Assembly: GCF_001400735.1 (NCBI RefSeq)
Contig: NZ_LJPW01000156.1
Location: 1-64,000, forward strand
Direction of reading: 5' to 3'
Length of the DNA: 64,000 bases
Source of the DNA: Pseudomonas caricapapayae
GTDB lineage: Bacteria; Pseudomonadota; Gammaproteobacteria; Pseudomonadales; Pseudomonadaceae
Position 1 is the first letter of the stretch. Each line of letters begins with the position of its first letter. Shown in pieces: positions 43,517 through 52,468 of this stretch. Under the pieces are notes generated by a model. It was not told the origin of the DNA and did not search any database. It was given only the letters and a program-made list of their open reading frames with translations. The position numbers were made by a program, and so were the translations under genes.

Positions 43517-44524
43517 TTACTGGAAGAGAGACTCGCTGGACAGACCATTCTTTTCAAGGATCTCACGCAGGCGCTTGAGTCCTTCTACCTGGATCTGCCT
43601 TACACGCTCACGTGTCAGACCGATCTCGAGCCCCACATCCTCAAGCGTGCTGCTTTCATGCCCGCGCAGGCCGAAGCGGCGGATGACAACCTCACGCTGC
43701 TTCTCGGTCAGTTCAGACAACCATTGATCGATGCTCTGAGAAAGGTCATCGTCCTGCAGCAGTTCGCAGGGGTCTGTCGGCCGGTCGTCAGTCAGCGTAT
43801 CCAGCAGGGTCTTGTCCGAATCAGGCCCCAGCGAAACATCTACCGAAGAAACACGCTCGTTCAGGCCGAGCATGCGTTTGACCTCACCTACCGGTTTTTC
43901 CAGAAGGTTGGCGATCTCTTCAGGAGAGGGTTCGTGGTCCAGCTTCTGAGTCAGCTCTCGGGCCGCGCGCAGATAGACGTTCAGTTCCTTGACGACATGA
44001 ATCGGTAGCCGGATAGTCCGGGTCTGATTCATGATCGCGCGCTCGATGGTCTGACGAATCCACCAGGTGGCGTAGGTAGAAAAACGAAAGCCGCGTTCCG
44101 GGTCGAATTTCTCGACCGCCCGAATCAACCCCAGGTTGCCCTCCTCGATCAGATCAAGCAATGAAAGCCCACGATTGACGTAGCGCCTGGCGATTTTTAC
44201 GACCAGACGCAGATTGCTTTCAATCATGCGTTTGCGCCCGGCCGGATCTCCACGTTGCGACAGACGCGCAAAGTGAACTTCTTCTTCCGGGGACAGTAGA
44301 GGAGAAAAACCGATTTCATTGAGATACAGCTGGGTAGCATCAAGCGCCCGCGTGTAATCAATGTACTTGTGTTGTTTGAGCGATGTTGAATGCTTGGCCT
44401 TGGTGCGTCCCGAGGCAGCGGGTTGCTGCTTCTCGTTTGACGCTTCCTTCAGGACAATGCCGGCTTCCATAAGGAGCACTTCATCATCGATGTCAAACTC
44501 CGGCGCTTCGTTGCCAAGAGCCAT
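43517..44524 (-). CDS. rpoS: Stationary-phase sigma factor RpoS (sigma-38)
   Basis: A 335-residue group 2 sigma factor that directs the stationary-phase and general stress regulon. Region 1.2 begins near residue 60 (DATQLYLNEIGFSPLLSPEEEVHFARL), region 2 carries LIEEGNLGLIRAVEKFDPERGFRFSTYATWWIRQ (-10 recognition), and region 4 has the helix-turn-helix TLEDVGLEIGLTRERVRQIQVEGLKRLRE. It follows nlpD by 103 bases, with AAAGGAC before the ATG; in Pseudomonas the main rpoS promoter lies inside nlpD. It may be under RsmA and quorum control in this genus. Confidence 0.97.
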   Translation of the reverse strand: MALGNEAPEFDIDDEVLLMEAGIVLKEASNEKQQPAASGRTKAKHSTSLKQHKYIDYTRALDATQLYLNEIGFSPLLSPEEEVHFARLSQRGDPAGRKRMIESNLRLVVKIARRYVNRGLSLLDLIEEGNLGLIRAVEKFDPERGFRFSTYATWWIRQTIERAIMNQTRTIRLPIHVVKELNVYLRAARELTQKLDHEPSPEEIANLLEKPVGEVKRMLGLNERVSSVDVSLGPDSDKTLLDTLTDDRPTDPCELLQDDDLSQSIDQWLSELTEKQREVVIRRFGLRGHESSTLEDVGLEIGLTRERVRQIQVEGLKRLREILEKNGLSSESLFQ

Positions 44525-44589
44525 TGTTTTAGTCCTTTGGTGAGTTCGACCTCAAGCTCCAGCGTCGCCTGGTTTCATGGCAACACTTG

Positions 44590-44619
44590 AGCCTGTTCCT
44601 ATTACGCCAGGAACAGGCT
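44590..44619 (-). other. Stem-loop in the nlpD-rpoS gap
   Basis: An eleven-base perfect inverted repeat (AGCCTGTTCCT) with an eight-base loop, nine bases after the nlpD stop and in the rpoS leader. There is no T tract, so it will not stop rpoS transcription; it could protect the nlpD mRNA end or shape the rpoS leader. Confidence 0.6.
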
Positions 44620-44627
44620 GGCAACTA

Positions 44628-45494
44628 TCAACGACGTGGCAAAAATCCCAATGGATCTACAGGTTTCCCTTGGCGGCGAATCTCAAAATGCAGTTTCACC
44701 CGGTCAGTTCCTGTTGACCCCATTTCGGCAATCGTCTGCCCTGCCTTGACCTGCTGCCCTTCCCGTACCAAAAGCCTGCGGTTATGACCGTAGGCACTGA
44801 CGTAGGTATCGCTGTGTTTGATGATGATCAATTCGCCGTAGCCCCGTAATCCACTTCCGGCGTAAACAACTGAACCATCAGACGCTGCCAAAACAGGCTG
44901 TCCCAAATCACCAGCGATATCAATTCCTTTATTCAAACTACCGTTTGAGGAAAATTTTCCTATCAGAATGCCACTGGAAGGCCAGGTCCAACCCGTCGGA
45001 GACTTGCCGGCCGGGCCTGTTGCGGTGGTTGCAGAGGGAGGTATCACTACAGGCACAACCGCAACGGGCTTGGAAATAACCGTTGTCTTGACGGACCCTG
45101 AACTGCTGGTACTGGTTGATGTAGACGTCACCGGGCGTCCTGTACCCGAGGTCGACGCTACGTCCTGCGTTGAAGAGGAGCGCCCGTCAAAGCGAATTGT
45201 CTGACCTGGCTTGATGGTAAACGGCTCGGGAATCTGATTGCGGGCTGCGAGCGCTTTCCAGTCCCAGCCGTAACGAAACGCAATAGAAAAAAGCGTGTCA
45301 CCGCGCCTGACCACGTATTGTCCGGTAGTCACCGTCGGACGCTGGGCCACCGCGTTGCCGTTGCGATCGACGACACGAACGCCGCCTGAAGGCGTGCTGG
45401 AGCAGCCGACCAAAAGGACACTGAGAGCAATGCCAATCACCAGACGCTGATAACTTCTTGAAGACCTGAGCTGCTGAATGACTGTGAGACTCAC
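44628..45494 (-). CDS. nlpD: Murein hydrolase activator NlpD
   Basis: A 288-residue lipoprotein that activates amidases at the septum. The start is GTG 45494 with GGGAG six bases before. Signal peptide with lipobox LLVGC (about residue 31), a LysM domain (YVVRRGDTLFSIAFRYGWDWKALAARNQI, about 60-103), a Ser/Thr-rich linker and a C-terminal LytM domain. The catalytic H-x-x-x-D is N-K-G-I-D here, so the metal site is lost, as in E. coli NlpD, which works as an activator. The rpoS promoter is expected inside this gene. Confidence 0.93.
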   Translation of the reverse strand: MSLTVIQQLRSSRSYQRLVIGIALSVLLVGCSSTPSGGVRVVDRNGNAVAQRPTVTTGQYVVRRGDTLFSIAFRYGWDWKALAARNQIPEPFTIKPGQTIRFDGRSSSTQDVASTSGTGRPVTSTSTSTSSSGSVKTTVISKPVAVVPVVIPPSATTATGPAGKSPTGWTWPSSGILIGKFSSNGSLNKGIDIAGDLGQPVLAASDGSVVYAGSGLRGYGELIIIKHSDTYVSAYGHNRRLLVREGQQVKAGQTIAEMGSTGTDRVKLHFEIRRQGKPVDPLGFLPRR

Positions 45495-45702
45495 CCGCCA
45501 CTCCCTTTACTGGTGACTGAATTCAAAAAAGATGCCTATTGTGCCGTAATAGCGACGGGCAGCCAGTGATTAACCGCTGAAAAAACGTTGTTATGTATCA
45601 ATCAGCTAAATGAAATGATGCCATCAGGCCATTCAACATTCCGGGCCGCGCGCTGTAGACCGATGACTGACGCCAGAATTCACTGTTTACTGCAGACAAT
45701 CT

Positions 45703-46380
45703 TCAAGCGATCGGTCCATTGAGCAGCGGCACGAAGCGCACAGCCCCCAATACATGACGGGAAAAACCGTTTTCTTCGCGGATAATCAGCATCAATTGCT
45801 GAACCTCACCCGAGCCTACCGGTATCACCAGCCGGCCCCCCGGCGCCAGTTGATCAAGCAGCGCCTGCGGCACGTCGGTTGCCACAGCCGTGACGATGAT
45901 GCCGTTATAGGGCGCAAGAGCCGGCCAGCCCTCCCAGCCGTCACCCCAGCGGAAAACCACATTGCGCAAATTGAGCTCGACCAGGCGCTCTTTGGCGCGA
46001 TCCTGAAGCACTTTGATGCGTTCCACCGAAAACACGCGCTCCACCAGCTGCGCCAGCACCGCAGTCTGATAGCCGGAACCCGTGCCGATCTCCATGACCT
46101 TGTCCAGCGGCCCCGCTGCCAGCAGCAGCTCGCTCATCCGCGCAACCATATAAGGCTGGGAAATCGTCTGGTTGTGGCCGATGGGCAAGGCTGTGTCTTC
46201 ATAGGCGCGATGCGCCAGTGCTTCATCGACAAACAGGTGCCGAGGCGTCTTGCGGATGACGTCCAGTACCCGTTGATTGGAAATGCCCTCTTCGCAAAGG
46301 CGCTGAATCAGACGTTCGCGGGTGCGTTGCGAGGTCATCCCGATCCCGCGACGCAATAGATCATCCTGCTCGCGCGACAT
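45703..46380 (-). CDS. pcm: Protein-L-isoaspartate O-methyltransferase
   Basis: Pcm methylates isoaspartyl residues in damaged proteins so that they can return to the normal backbone. From ATG 46380 the product is 225 residues with the S-adenosylmethionine motif VMEIGTGSGYQTAVLAQ (about 82-98), the family segment GHNQTISQPYMVARM, and post-motifs LAPYNGIIVTAVATDVPQAL and LAPGGRLVIPVG. The ATG overlaps the surE stop by one base (TGATG), so surE and pcm are coupled. Confidence 0.94.
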   Translation of the reverse strand: MSREQDDLLRRGIGMTSQRTRERLIQRLCEEGISNQRVLDVIRKTPRHLFVDEALAHRAYEDTALPIGHNQTISQPYMVARMSELLLAAGPLDKVMEIGTGSGYQTAVLAQLVERVFSVERIKVLQDRAKERLVELNLRNVVFRWGDGWEGWPALAPYNGIIVTAVATDVPQALLDQLAPGGRLVIPVGSGEVQQLMLIIREENGFSRHVLGAVRFVPLLNGPIA

Positions 46381-47129
46381 CAACGAAGTCCCTCCAGCCA
46401 GGTATTCAGACTGCTGAATCCATTCTGATACGTTCGATCCAGCTGCAACGGCGTAATCGATACATAGCCTTGTACGACCGCATGGAAATCGGTGCCGGCA
46501 CCGCCGTCTTCGACATCCCCGGCAGCGGCGATCCAGTAGCCGGCACGACCACGCGGATCGACGACTTTGACCGGTGCGGCAGCACGGGCACGGTGCCCCA
46601 ATCGGGTCAGTTGAATGCCGCGGATATGCTCAAGCGGCAGATTCGGAATATTCACGTTCAGTACCGTGCGGGGTGGCAGATCGAGTTGCTCATGAGCCTC
46701 GACCAGCAAGCGCGCGTAATGCGCCGCCGTCGCCAGATTATCCGGCTGACGTGACAAAAACGAAAAGGCAAACGACGGACGCTGCAAAAAGCGCCCTTCA
46801 AGGGCTGCAGCGACCGTTCCGGAATACAGTACGTCGTCCCCAAGATTGGCACCCAGGTTGATACCTGAAACCACCATATCCGGTGCACGCTCCAATAGCC
46901 CATGAATCCCCAGATGTACGCAGTCGGTCGGCGTACCATTGAGACTGATGAAGCCGTTGGCCAGTGTATGCGGGTGCAAGGGCCGGTCAAGTGTCAGGGA
47001 ACTGCTGGCACCGCTTTTGTCCTGATCAGGGGCGATTACCACGCACTCGGCATAGTCCGCCAGCGCTGCATGCAGCGCGACAAGACCGGGCGCGTTCACC
47101 CCGTCATCATTTGATATCAGAATACGCAT
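46380..47129 (-). CDS. surE: 5'/3'-nucleotidase SurE
   Basis: A survival-protein nucleotidase that removes phosphate from nucleoside monophosphates in a divalent-metal reaction. The 249-residue product starts MRILISNDDGVNAPG, with metal ligands Asp8 and Asp9, followed by APDQDKSGASSSLT (ligand Ser about residue 39) and NLGANLGDDVLYSGTVAAALEG. It begins inside the 3' end of truD (13-base overlap) and ends on the pcm start. Confidence 0.95.
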   Translation of the reverse strand: MRILISNDDGVNAPGLVALHAALADYAECVVIAPDQDKSGASSSLTLDRPLHPHTLANGFISLNGTPTDCVHLGIHGLLERAPDMVVSGINLGANLGDDVLYSGTVAAALEGRFLQRPSFAFSFLSRQPDNLATAAHYARLLVEAHEQLDLPPRTVLNVNIPNLPLEHIRGIQLTRLGHRARAAAPVKVVDPRGRAGYWIAAAGDVEDGGAGTDFHAVVQGYVSITPLQLDRTYQNGFSSLNTWLEGLR

Positions 47130-48175
47130 GAGCTGTCCGTCTGCCCAACCGGCACCAGATCAACGAGTTCGCGAACCAAAACAGTGGCGAAGCATCCGGG
47201 CGGAAGGACGAATTCCAGTTGCAGAATGTCAGACTCGGGATAATGCCACGTCAGCCGCCCAATGGGCAGTCGCAGGATGCGACGTTCGTGCTCCATGCCC
47301 GCTCTGACCAGCCAGTCACGCAATGCAGCCTCATCATTGGCGATGGCATTTTCCAGCGCTGCCGTCGCGCCTCCAGCTGGCGAAAGGCCTTCGCCCCATT
47401 GTGGCCCGGTAGGGTGCAGATCAAGAATCGCCAGACGAGGATCGCTGCACTCGTCGATACCCGCTGGAAAAAAACTGCGGCTGTCAGTGAAAGCCAGCAA
47501 ATCTCCGACTTGAGCCTTGTGCCAGCTGCCATCGGCAACACGAGCGGCCAGCACTCGATTGAACAGGTAGCTGCGCGCCGTGGACAAGAGCCGCGAGCGC
47601 ACTGCGCGCTGCTCGGGCAGCGCTTTACGGGCTGCGTAATCACGTGCTTCGCCGAGGTTTCCACCCTGATAGCCGAAACGCTGGGTACCGAAGTAATTGG
47701 GGATGCCCTGTCGGGCGATGGTTTCGAGGCGCTCGTTCAACGCGTCCCTGTCGGCATCCAGTTGGGTCAGCCGCAGTGTGAAGCCATTGGCTGCGTGGGC
47801 ACCGCGTTGCAGCTTACGCTTGTGTCGGCTGCTCTTGAGAATCTGCAGGGTGTCGTCCTGGGCAGCCGACAGATCGGGGTCGGCCTTGCCTGGCAGCTGG
47901 ATGCTGAACCACTGGCGGGTCAACGCCTGACGGTCCTTGAGACCGGCATAGCTGACCGTACGCAACTGAACGCCTGCCGCTCGGGCCAGCCGGCGTGCAG
48001 CTTCCTCGGTATTCAGGCCGCGCTTTTCGACCCACAGCCACAAGTGCTCGCCATCGCCTGAAAGCGGAATGTCCAGCACCTCGTCGACCTGAAAATCTTC
48101 GGCAGTCGCCTTGAGGACTGCACGGCCCAATGCGTCGCCGCAGGCCCGAGGCCCAAGCAGTTCAAGCTCATTCAT
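47117..48175 (-). CDS. truD: tRNA pseudouridine(13) synthase TruD
   Basis: TruD makes pseudouridine 13 in tRNA-Glu. The 352-residue protein has the family's catalytic segment YAGLKDRQALTRQWFSI with the nucleophile Asp81, the NYFGTQRFGYQGGNL segment (about 157-171) and a TRUD insertion domain. Its ATG shares ATGA with the ispF stop, and its own 3' end overlaps surE by 13 bases; ispF, truD, surE and pcm form a tight cluster. Confidence 0.95.
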   Translation of the reverse strand: MNELELLGPRACGDALGRAVLKATAEDFQVDEVLDIPLSGDGEHLWLWVEKRGLNTEEAARRLARAAGVQLRTVSYAGLKDRQALTRQWFSIQLPGKADPDLSAAQDDTLQILKSSRHKRKLQRGAHAANGFTLRLTQLDADRDALNERLETIARQGIPNYFGTQRFGYQGGNLGEARDYAARKALPEQRAVRSRLLSTARSYLFNRVLAARVADGSWHKAQVGDLLAFTDSRSFFPAGIDECSDPRLAILDLHPTGPQWGEGLSPAGGATAALENAIANDEAALRDWLVRAGMEHERRILRLPIGRLTWHYPESDILQLEFVLPPGCFATVLVRELVDLVPVGQTDSSCVF

Positions 48176-48645
48176 GCGCGCAACAACAACGCAACGGCAT
48201 GCACCGCGATGCCTTCTTCACGGCCGGTAAAACCGAGTTTTTCCGTTGTCGTCGCTTTAACGTTCACCTGGTCAGGTTCAACCTGCAGATCCTCCGCAAT
48301 CAAGGCACGCATCGCATCGATGTGCGGTGCCATTTTCGGTGCCTGAGCGACAATGGTGGCGTCGACATTACCGACCTTCCAGCCTTTGCCGTGGATCTGC
48401 TTGAGGACATGACGCAGCAGCACGCGGCTGTCGGCACCTTTGAATTGCGGGTCTGTATCGGGAAATTGCTTGCCGATATCGCCCAGCGCCGCAGCTCCCA
48501 GAAGCGCATCGCTCAGGGCATGCAGCAGGACATCGCCATCGGAATGGGCCAGCAGCCCGAACCCGTGTGCAATCCGCACGCCGCCCAAGGTAATGAAGTC
48601 GCCTTCGGCGAAACGGTGCACATCATAGCCATGGCCAATACGCAT
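48172..48645 (-). CDS. ispF: 2-C-methyl-D-erythritol 2,4-cyclodiphosphate synthase
   Basis: IspF forms the cyclodiphosphate of the non-mevalonate isoprenoid pathway. The 157-residue protein starts MRIGHGYDVHRF, with zinc ligands Asp8, His10 and His42 (LAHSDGDVLLHALSDALLGA); this start is invariant in the family. The ATG follows a terminator T tract directly, and the only Shine-Dalgarno-like bases (AGGG) are inside the terminator stem, see the findings. truD follows with a four-base overlap. ispD, the earlier pathway gene, lies a few kilobases away. Confidence 0.95.
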   Translation of the reverse strand: MRIGHGYDVHRFAEGDFITLGGVRIAHGFGLLAHSDGDVLLHALSDALLGAAALGDIGKQFPDTDPQFKGADSRVLLRHVLKQIHGKGWKVGNVDATIVAQAPKMAPHIDAMRALIAEDLQVEPDQVNVKATTTEKLGFTGREEGIAVHAVALLLRA

Positions 48646-48674
48646 AAAAAAACGCCCTGAAAAAAGTCAGGGCG
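48646..48674 (-). terminator. Terminator of fghA abutting ispF
   Basis: CGCCCTGA and its perfect complement, loop of six, then T7 on the minus strand. It is 25 bases after the fghA stop, and the T tract ends directly at the ispF ATG. Confidence 0.9.
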
Positions 48675-48698
48675 TGATTCTACCTGCTTTGGCGCGCG

Positions 48699-49544
48699 TT
48701 AGCTGTTCAAGGCTTCAGCGTGATGCCTGAGATGGTCTTCGATGAAGCTGGCGATGAAGAAATAGCTATGGTCGTAACCTGGCTGCATCCGCAGAGTCAG
48801 CGGATAGTCCGCCGCCTTGGCGGCCTGAACCAGTGCTTCGGGCTTGAGCTGGTTGACCAGAAAATCGTCACGATCCCCTTGATCAACCAATGTCGGCAGT
48901 TTTTCAGCAGCCTGCGCAATCAGCACACTGGCATCCCATTCGCGCCAACGTGAGCGATCTTCGCCCAGGTAACGGGAAAACGCCTTTTGCCCCCACGGGC
49001 AGTCGATTGGGTTGCTGATGGGCGAGAACGCCGACACCGACCTGTAGCGACCGGGGTTGCGCAATGCGCAGACCAGCGCACCGTGACCGCCCATCGAATG
49101 CCCACTGATACTGCGCGCCTGGGACGCCGGGAAGTGGCCTTCGATCAAGGCTGGCAACTCCTTGACCACGTAATCATGCATTTGGTAATGCCGTGCATAC
49201 GGCTGTTCGGTGGCATTGAGGTAGAAGCCCGCCCCTTGACCGAAGTCCCAGGCACCGTCTGGGTCATCAGCCACATCGGCACCGCGCGGACTGGTGTCAG
49301 GTGCCACGACGATGATACCCAGCTCGGCGGCAAGTCGTTGCGCCGCGGCTTTCTGCATGAAGTTTTCGTCGGTGCAGGTCAGACCCGACAACCAGTACAG
49401 CACCGGCAGCTTGCCGCCCTGCTCTGCCTGGGGCGGCAGGTAGACGGCAAACACCATGTCGCAACCCAGCACCTGAGAATGATGCTTGTAACGCTTGTGC
49501 CAGCCGCCGAAGCTTTTCTGGCAGGAAATATTTTCCAAAGGCAT
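48699..49544 (-). CDS. fghA: S-formylglutathione hydrolase
   Basis: The second enzyme of glutathione-dependent formaldehyde removal, splitting S-formylglutathione to formate and glutathione. It is an alpha/beta-hydrolase of 281 residues with nucleophile Ser150 in SGHSMGGHGAL, the oxyanion region YWLSGLTCTDENF near 50-62, and a terminal catalytic His in GYDHSYFFIASFI. It is downstream of adhC on the same strand, with a repeat element between the two. Confidence 0.95.
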   Translation of the reverse strand: MPLENISCQKSFGGWHKRYKHHSQVLGCDMVFAVYLPPQAEQGGKLPVLYWLSGLTCTDENFMQKAAAQRLAAELGIIVVAPDTSPRGADVADDPDGAWDFGQGAGFYLNATEQPYARHYQMHDYVVKELPALIEGHFPASQARSISGHSMGGHGALVCALRNPGRYRSVSAFSPISNPIDCPWGQKAFSRYLGEDRSRWREWDASVLIAQAAEKLPTLVDQGDRDDFLVNQLKPEALVQAAKAADYPLTLRMQPGYDHSYFFIASFIEDHLRHHAEALNS

Positions 49545-49571
49545 GTCGTTTCCTCAAGCTACACGCTTCGA

Positions 49572-49609
49572 GCTTCAAGCGGGTGGCAGCTGTTCTTGCC
49601 GCTTGAAGC
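49572..49609. repeat. Palindromic repeat in the adhC-fghA gap
   Basis: An eleven-base perfect inverted repeat (GCTTCAAGCGG) around 16 bases, set in the purine/pyrimidine AGCTTCAAGC-type tract that recurs between genes in many pseudomonads. It could fold in the adhC-fghA mRNA. Confidence 0.6.
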
Positions 49610-49629
49610 CAGGAGCCTGCAGCTGCTAT

Positions 49630-50742
49630 TCAAAAATGAATGACGGTGCGGATGCTTTTGCCTTCGTGCATCAGGTCGAACGCTTTGTTGATGTCTTCCA
49701 GGCCCATGGTGTGGGTAATGAACGTATCCAGCGGGATTTCGCCGGTCTGCGCCATGTCGACGTAGCTGGGCAGTTCGGTGCGGCCACGCACGCCGCCGAA
49801 TGCGGAACCGCGCCAGACGCGTCCGGTCACCAGCTGGAAAGGACGGGTGGAAATCTCCTGACCGGCTCCGGCCACGCCGATGATGACCGACTCGCCCCAG
49901 CCCTTGTGGCAGGATTCAAGCGCTGCACGCATCAGTTGCACATTGCCGATGCACTCAAACGAGAAGTCCACGCCGCCATCGGTCATGTCGACGATGACTT
50001 CCTGAATCGGGCGGTCGAAATCCTTCGGGTTGACGCAATCGGTCGCGCCCAGCTGTCTGGCGATCTCGAACTTGGCCGGGTTGATGTCGATGGCGATGAT
50101 TCGGGCCGCCTTTGCTTTGACCGCGCCGATCACGGCAGACAGACCAATGCCGCCCAGACCGAAGATCGCCACAGTATCGCCCGGCTTGACCTTGGCAGTA
50201 TTGAGCACTGCGCCGATACCGGTAGTTACGCCGCAGCCCAGCAGGCAGACTTTTTCCAGCGGTGCCTGCTTGTCGATCTTGGCCACCGAGATTTCAGGCA
50301 GCACGGTGTATTCAGAAAACGTCGACGTACCCATGTAGTGGAAAATCGGCTCGCCCTTGTAGGAAAAGCGCGTTGTCCCATCGGGCATAAGCCCCTTGCC
50401 CTGGGTTGCACGAATCGACTGGCACAGGTTGGTCTTGCCCGAGCGGCAGAACTTGCACTGGCGGCATTCCGGAGTGTAAAGCGGAATGACGTGATCACCG
50501 ACGACCACCGAAGTCACGCCTTCGCCCACTGCTTCGACAATCGCGCCGCCTTCGTGGCCGAGGATCGACGGGAAAATACCTTCGGGGTCAGCACCGGAAA
50601 GTGTGTAGGCATCGGTATGGCAGACGCCGGAGGCCACTACTCTGAGCAGCACTTCTCCGGCCTTGGGCATGGCGACATCGACTTCAACGATCTCCAATGG
50701 CTTTTTGGCTTCAAAAGCGACAGCAGCGCGCGACTTGATCAT
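49630..50742 (-). CDS. adhC: S-(hydroxymethyl)glutathione dehydrogenase (class III alcohol dehydrogenase)
   Basis: A zinc alcohol dehydrogenase of 370 residues that oxidises S-hydroxymethylglutathione with NAD. The start at ATG 50742 (GGAG seven bases before) gives MIKSRAAVAFEAKKPLEIVEVDV. Catalytic Cys41 (GVCHTDAYT) and the HEGGAIVE His, the four structural Cys in PECRQCKFCRSGKTNLC, and the coenzyme loop FGLGGIGLS are present. The LysR gene that runs the other way is its probable activator. Confidence 0.95.
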   Translation of the reverse strand: MIKSRAAVAFEAKKPLEIVEVDVAMPKAGEVLLRVVASGVCHTDAYTLSGADPEGIFPSILGHEGGAIVEAVGEGVTSVVVGDHVIPLYTPECRQCKFCRSGKTNLCQSIRATQGKGLMPDGTTRFSYKGEPIFHYMGTSTFSEYTVLPEISVAKIDKQAPLEKVCLLGCGVTTGIGAVLNTAKVKPGDTVAIFGLGGIGLSAVIGAVKAKAARIIAIDINPAKFEIARQLGATDCVNPKDFDRPIQEVIVDMTDGGVDFSFECIGNVQLMRAALESCHKGWGESVIIGVAGAGQEISTRPFQLVTGRVWRGSAFGGVRGRTELPSYVDMAQTGEIPLDTFITHTMGLEDINKAFDLMHEGKSIRTVIHF

Positions 50743-50846
50743 CAATCTTCTCCGACGGGTAAAAACAAGGTTTGCAGTGTAGTACAGTGCCAATTGGCGA
50801 GTAATACGGCTAAAAGCAAAACATTAATGCTGTACAGGGATAATCG

Positions 50847-51743
50847 ATGTACACCAATCGCTGGGAAGGTCTGGACGAATTCGTTGCAGTCGCTGAATGT
50901 GGTCAGTTCACTGCGGCGGCGCAGCGGCTTGGCGTGTCTTCATCTCATGTCAGCCGGCAGATCGTGCGCCTTGAGGAACGCCTGCAAACCCGTTTGCTGT
51001 ATCGCAGTACGCGCAAGGTCACGCTGACCGAGGCCGGCCAGACATTTTTGCATCACTGCCAGCGCCTGCAGGACGGCCGGGAAGAGGCCTTGCGCGCCGT
51101 GGGCGATCTGGCCAGCGAGCCGAAAGGGCTGTTACGCATGACCTGCGCTGTGGCTTATGGCGAGCGCTTCATCACACCGTTGGTCACGCGTTTCATGGAT
51201 GTCTACCCGCACCTGCGGGTAGACATCGAACTCAGCAATGACACGCTCGATCTGGTTCATGAAGGCATGGATCTGGCCATTCGCCTGGGCCGGTTGCAAG
51301 ACTCGCGCCTGGTCGCAACCCGCCTCGCACCTCGGCAAATGTACCTGTGCGCCGCGCCCTCCTATATCGAGCGCTACGGACGACCGCACAGCCTGTCGGA
51401 ATTGAACCGCCATAACTGCCTGGTCGGGGGCAGCGATACCTGGCAACTGCAGCAGAACGGGCGTGAGTTTTCACAGCGTGTGCAAGGTAACTGGCGTTGC
51501 AACAGCGGCCAGGCAGTGCTCGACGCCGCGCTGCACGGCGTTGGCCTGTGTCAGTTGCCGGACTATTACGTGCAGAAACACCTCAACGACGGAACGCTGG
51601 TTTCGTTGCTGGAGGCGCATCAACCGCCCAATACGGCCGTCTGGGCGCTCTATCCGCAGCAAAGGCACCTGTCACCCAAGGTGCGCAAGCTGGTGGACTA
51701 TCTGAAAGAAGGGCTGGCGATGCGCGATGAGTACCGTCAGTAG
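50847..51743 (+). CDS. gfnR: LysR-type regulator, probable formaldehyde-response activator
   Basis: A 298-residue LysR-family protein with N-terminal helix-turn-helix (FVAVAECGQFTAAAQRLGVSSSHVSRQIVRLEERL) and a substrate-binding domain from about residue 92. It is divergent from adhC with a 104-base gap, the position of GfnR in P. aeruginosa, which activates adhC-fghA in response to formaldehyde. The symbol rests on that synteny and family resemblance, not on recognised specificity residues. Its stop is two bases from the converging ispD stop. Confidence 0.75.
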   Translation: MYTNRWEGLDEFVAVAECGQFTAAAQRLGVSSSHVSRQIVRLEERLQTRLLYRSTRKVTLTEAGQTFLHHCQRLQDGREEALRAVGDLASEPKGLLRMTCAVAYGERFITPLVTRFMDVYPHLRVDIELSNDTLDLVHEGMDLAIRLGRLQDSRLVATRLAPRQMYLCAAPSYIERYGRPHSLSELNRHNCLVGGSDTWQLQQNGREFSQRVQGNWRCNSGQAVLDAALHGVGLCQLPDYYVQKHLNDGTLVSLLEAHQPPNTAVWALYPQQRHLSPKVRKLVDYLKEGLAMRDEYRQ

Positions 51744-51744
51744 C

Positions 51745-52455
51745 CTAGCGGCCAAACTCGGTGCGGCGCTGGCGCAACCACTCCAGGTCCTCGGGGCGAG
51801 TGACCTTGATGTTATCGGAACGCCCCTCGATCAAGCGTGGCGACTGCCCTGCCCACTCGATGGCTGATGCCTCATCGGTGATGCTGACATTGGATACCAG
51901 GCTGTCAGCCAGCGCGCGATGCAACGCACCAAGACGAAACATCTGCGGCGTGAATGCTTGCCAGATCAGGCTACGGTCTACCGTCTCAAGCACCCGACCA
52001 TTGCTGTCGGCCCGCTTGAGAGTATCCCGAGCGGGTACGGCCAGCAGGCCACCGACAGGGTCGTCAGCCAGCTCGCCAAGCAGATTATCCAGATCGCTAC
52101 GCGCCAGATTCGGACGCGCAGCGTCATGAACCAGCACCCAGTCATTGTCACTGGCACCCTGTGCATGCAAATGCAGAAGCGCGTTAAGCACCGAGCCTGA
52201 GCGCTCGCTGCCACCGTCCACGCGCTGAATGCGGGTATCGTGCGCACAGGGCAACGCCGCCCAGTACGGGTCATCCACAGCCAGACTGATCACCAGGCCC
52301 TTGAGCCGCGGATGATCGAGAAAGCAAAGCAGGCTGTGTTCGAGAATTGTCAGGCCGCCCAGTTGCAGGTACTGCTTGGGACGGTCGGCTGCCATGCGAG
52401 CACCGATGCCCGCCGCAGGTATCACTGCCCAGAAGGCAGGAAGAATGTCTTTCAT
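51745..52455 (-). CDS. ispD: 2-C-methyl-D-erythritol 4-phosphate cytidylyltransferase
   Basis: IspD makes CDP-methylerythritol in the isoprenoid pathway. Started at ATG 52455 the product has 236 residues, MKDILPAFWAVIPAAGIGARMAADRPKQYL, with the nucleotide-binding G-x-G-x-R-M-x3-x-P-K-Q motif. VHDAARPN and the closing IKVTRPEDLEWLR are present. A longer in-frame extension overlaps ftsB and is not used. It follows ftsB by 13 bases and converges with the LysR gene. Confidence 0.94.
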   Translation of the reverse strand: MKDILPAFWAVIPAAGIGARMAADRPKQYLQLGGLTILEHSLLCFLDHPRLKGLVISLAVDDPYWAALPCAHDTRIQRVDGGSERSGSVLNALLHLHAQGASDNDWVLVHDAARPNLARSDLDNLLGELADDPVGGLLAVPARDTLKRADSNGRVLETVDRSLIWQAFTPQMFRLGALHRALADSLVSNVSITDEASAIEWAGQSPRLIEGRSDNIKVTRPEDLEWLRQRRTEFGR

Positions 52456-52468
52456 TGCACCAACTTGA

